NCBI GenBank assembly: GCA_035582835.1
Contig: JAYKAV010000922.1
Coordinates: forward strand, 504,405 to 568,404
Origin: Phoebastria nigripes
Taxonomy: Eukaryota > Chordata > Aves > Procellariiformes > Diomedeidae
DNA: 64,000 nt
Direction of reading: 5' to 3'
Part shown: positions 60,464 through 64,000 of the stretch, piece after piece
How positions within the stretch are numbered: the stretch's first letter is position 1
How the letters are laid out: every line of letters begins with the position of its first letter
Position numbers and translations under genes: made by a program
Notes under the pieces: model-generated
Seen by the model: only the letters and a program-made list of their open reading frames with translations
Database searches by the model: none
What the model was told of the DNA's origin: nothing

Positions 60464-63400
60464 ATTCTGGCAGTTGGATTTTTGGTGCCATTTGTGGTGA
60501 GAAAACATTACATGTGATGATGGATTTCCATTTTCCAGACAGCTAAGTCTGTGATTGGCTCTTGGAGGCTATATTTGTGGTCTGTCTTTGGGAAAATATT
60601 TTGGAAACATCTGTAAAACTCTATTTCAAATGTCTGGTTTTTGACTTATTAAAGATGAATACATTTGCCAAACTAAACTGAAAAAAACCCTCAAACAGCT
60701 TAGAACTCATAATTAGGAGATGTGTTTGCAAAAAAAGATTTGCCTCTATTGGTTCCCAAAAAGATTAATGTGATTTTGGGGAGAATGAGAGATTTTTACA
60801 GGTATTTCTTAACAAAACAATATCATGTGAAGTTGAATCATCTTGTTGAATACTTCCATTACATGGCAGAGTGCTATTTGAGTTATGGACAGTCACTGAC
60901 AGGGCATTTAGAAAAAGCTGCTAAAGAAAAATCTCTTTTTAAACACAAACTGACGGCAAGTTTCAGGCCATAGGTTCTAATAAATGAACAGTGTATGTGA
61001 AAGATCATGAACTGTTAATAATATCTTGTACATAAACTTTGCTATTACTCAGCTGAGCATGTTTCCAATGCTGTCAGTTTATATTTAACAAAGATTTTTG
61101 ACAGCTTGTCTTCTAGACCACATTATTCTAGAAGAAGCTTATTTATAATGAACATGATCTGAAAGATTAAAGGCATGATAATACCAGGAGTTTTGGAGAT
61201 TCTGAATTGAGTCTTAAATAATGACTAAGGAATGAAATGAAGTGTTATGGCATGCTGGTTTGTTTTTTTTTTTTTTTTCTGAAATAAACACTTTTTCCCA
61301 GTCCTGGACAGGTCATTAAAGGGCCACGTTCTTTACCTGTTCTATGGAGGATCAAGGCACCCGTGAAATAAATGCAGATCTACAGTATGAACACCAAGAG
61401 GAGAGAAGTCACCACTCATCCCCTCAGTTGACTCTATGCGATTTTTGTCAGTCCTTGATTTAGTTCTGTCTTAGCTCCGTTCCAAAGGTTCTTGGTTTTA
61501 CGTGGCTGCTGCTGTAGCACTGACACTTCAAGTTCAGTTTGGAAAAGCAGAATCTAGTGTTAATTAAATAATTGCCATTCCCATACTCAGTAACAACCTC
61601 TTCCTGTCCAATTTCCTTCAATCCGTTGTGTACGCTTAATTTTTTCACTCTGTCTCCTCTATAGACGAGTTCTTCCATGCTGAATATATATAGCAATAAG
61701 AAGACTATTTACTTTTATTTTCAATCTAAGGAGAACAGCTTTGCAGCCCTTTCACAAGTGGCAGGGTTAGCTGTATCCCTTATGCATACAAATGCAGTTA
61801 TGTGTGCGTTAGCCTAAGGGCATAATATAAAGATTCTCCGTGGTTTTACCTGGACACCACCGTCTTATCAATATAGATCCCCAACACGATGGGTTTCCTC
61901 AGAGTGAAACAAGATTCTGATCAAAGAACAAAACAAGACTTACTTATCTAGTTTTATAAGTTTAAGCATCATGAGCCCTTTGCATGAATACTGAATATAG
62001 TTCGAAGGAGCTCCCATAATCTTAAAATTTATGTCTAAAGCCATAGGCTAGTTTGCTTCAGCTGGTAGAAAACTTCTTAAGGATTTTGTCTCATAAAAAT
62101 GAGTTCAGGGTGATAATATTGCTCACGTGAACAAATAGCTGTTATAACTGAGCCCTAAGATAATATCACATTAATCAAATGCAAAAGTTTCTGTTATTCA
62201 TGTTATTTATTATGTCTGTCTCCTGTGGTGTAGTTCACAAATATACTGGGGAAGGGAGGGGCCCAGGTTGTGTTATGATTTGCTTAAAACAAAACCCACC
62301 TCCCTCCTTTTATCAGTTCTAAATTTCTCGCCATGAAGGACCGCAAGCTATTCCCTTCTCTTAGCAGGATAAATCCATCACTTCATTAATCATTCAGCAA
62401 CCTGAGCCCGGTGGCGGCTGTGGCCAGGCTGCTCTGTGTCAGACCGTTCTCCTGCTGCCCTTGACTGTTTCACCAGCCATATAACCCTGCTAATATTTGT
62501 AGGGGGCTGAAGTGGTTCCTTATAAGCATGAAAAGTCCCATTCTTGGTCGTAATAGAGCAAACTCTCCAGTTTGGCCTCGCTGTCAAAATATCTCAGGGC
62601 TCTGACCTGGGCAGGCAGGGATAGCTGGTGTAGATAAAATGGTTACAGCCTGCAGGCATGTCCTCCTAGCTCTTGCTCAGAGGTTTGTACCTTCTGATAT
62701 CCGCGGGGCAGCAGAAGGGGATCTGTTCCTCATGGGCAAGCAATTGGAGTTGGCAGCCCCTTCAACCTCCCTGTGTAGGTCTTCCTTGGTTCATACCAGG
62801 AAGGTGTGGGGTTTTCTGCTGGACTTTGTACTCATGGTCTTCAAGCTTGGAAACTTGCTTAGCAGCTACTTTGCTTTTCTGTCACATCAGTCAAGGCTCC
62901 TGAGCAGCCATGTGGGTTTTGCTGATTGATCAGTCGAGCTTGGTCCTATGACTGCGATTATGTCACTCGGCATTTGGCTCACCAGCATCAGCTTTCAGCT
63001 GCGGCTTTTTTTGGGAAACAAACCACTGAGAGTAGTAGTCCAACATAACGCACTGCTTTCCGTAATGTCCATTAGGTGTCCCCGCATGCTGGCAGCTCGT
63101 GGGTACTTTAATTACATCTTCTCAATTAACAGCGGCGCGCTCTGCGTGCGTTCATTGAGCGGAGTCCCAGATTTCCATATTGAACACAACACTGTAGCAC
63201 TTTTACTTTGTGCAAGAAATTCTCATTACTCGGAAGAACTTGTACACTTGCAGACCACTATTTGTCAGTTGCCGCATCTGAACCTTAATTAACATTGCAT
63301 TTGTAAGTAGATAATATATACAAAATGGTAATTCTGAGCCCATAACCACCTGGCATGTTCTTTCCTACCACTGTGCAGCTACTCTGTTTGCAATGCAGAA

Positions 63401-64000
63401 CAGTAAGAGAAATTATAAGTAAATTAAATATACAGGCATAAAGCCATCTTTCAGCTTTGTTGTTTGCAGCCAAAGCCGCTGCTGGATCCCTTGTTAGAGC
63501 ACCAAGTTTTCTCCAGTTGTCTAACTTGTTCTGTCCTGGGTTTGTAAATATGTCTATGGATTATTTGCTACCTGAATCATTATCTGGCAATTTGACAGTG
63601 TCTCACAGGGAGAAGTCAGCTTCTCACAACACCAAGGACAGGTTTTTCTGTGCATGGGTGGGTGGTAATAGGAATAATCTCAATCTCCTTTCCTCCCCTC
63701 CTCATTTTTGCGTTCGCTCAGCCTTTACCATTACAGTGTTGACTGGCACCTGCAGACCTCCTGGCAACACCACATCTGCACTCTTCTAGCCTAACTCACC
63801 TTTAAAGGCTGGTTTCATGTGGCAAGCTCCATTTTTATTAGTTATGATAGACCTTCAAGTTAAAACGACACGCCATCACATCATAAACAGGTGAATTAAA
63901 TCCAAACTAGGTCCCATTACTAGAGCTTGCCCTCATAATCTTCCATGCATTTATCTGCACAGTATACCTTTGAGACATGCCCTTTTTGAGACACTGCAGC
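60464..64000. other. Unique non-coding DNA with candidate conserved stretch
   Basis: No gene or interspersed repeat is recognised. A T run lies at 61263-61278. The interval 62940-63300 is CpG-richer and contains homeodomain-like taattaca/caattaac words; see the findings. The frames at 62948-63292 and 63457-63789 (+, 114 and 110 codons) have no recognisable domain. Confidence 0.5.

Overview
This 64 kb window looks like gene-poor nuclear DNA from a bird. The main evidence is the repeat content. CR1 non-LTR retrotransposon copies end in the avian-style octamer-like 3' tail (attctatg units), and several share the same young subfamilies. Base composition is moderate to AT-rich, there are no operon-like gene arrangements, and many isolated single n bases plus one 455-base n block mark a draft assembly. 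A crocodilian or other sauropsid is less likely but not excluded. I found no intact host protein-coding gene, no rRNA or tRNA gene, no CRISPR array and no recognisable promoter. The window is best read as intergenic or deep intronic sequence.

Layout. 1-21300 is almost repeat-free unique DNA. Its only clear elements are a MIR-like SINE (about 5880-6010), a short CR1 tail (6473-6610), an 82-base A tract (3956-4037) and small microsatellites. 21310-27740 carries three very old CR1/L3-type fragments on alternating strands. 27741-40610 is mostly unique DNA with a probable SINE (about 33740), a young-type CR1 (34395-34746), an old CR1 3' end (38865-39010), two older antisense CR1 fragments (37231-37745, 40243-40608) and one palindrome-type dispersed repeat. 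40610-49830 is unique DNA with an antisense MIR-like SINE (44230-44420) and more palindrome-type repeat copies.

49830-60463 is the repeat-rich core. An ancient L2-like LINE (49830-51850, +) is interrupted by an 890-base CR1 in the opposite orientation (50027-50916, -). An old CR1 follows, running to its own 3' end (54700-55280, +). Next is a heavily decayed integrase of Ty3/gypsy type on the minus strand (55740-56180), with a purine-rich minus-strand block behind it that may be the rest of that element. Last is a long CR1 with reverse transcriptase ORF (58420-60463, +), broken by the assembly gap 58802-59256. 60464-64000 is unique DNA that includes one candidate conserved regulatory stretch.

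No genes work together here. What the window records is a history of retroelement layers: MIR, L2, L3-like CR1 and Ty3/gypsy fossils from early amniote or archosaur times, then middle-aged CR1, then a young CR1 subfamily whose two copies (50 kb and 59 kb) form a nearly identical inverted pair. I found no convincing new biological system. The most useful observations are the nested LINE insertion with its flanking duplication, the integrase fossil, and the inverted CR1 pair next to the gap. Repeat assignments come from reading the sequence against remembered family features; no database search was run.
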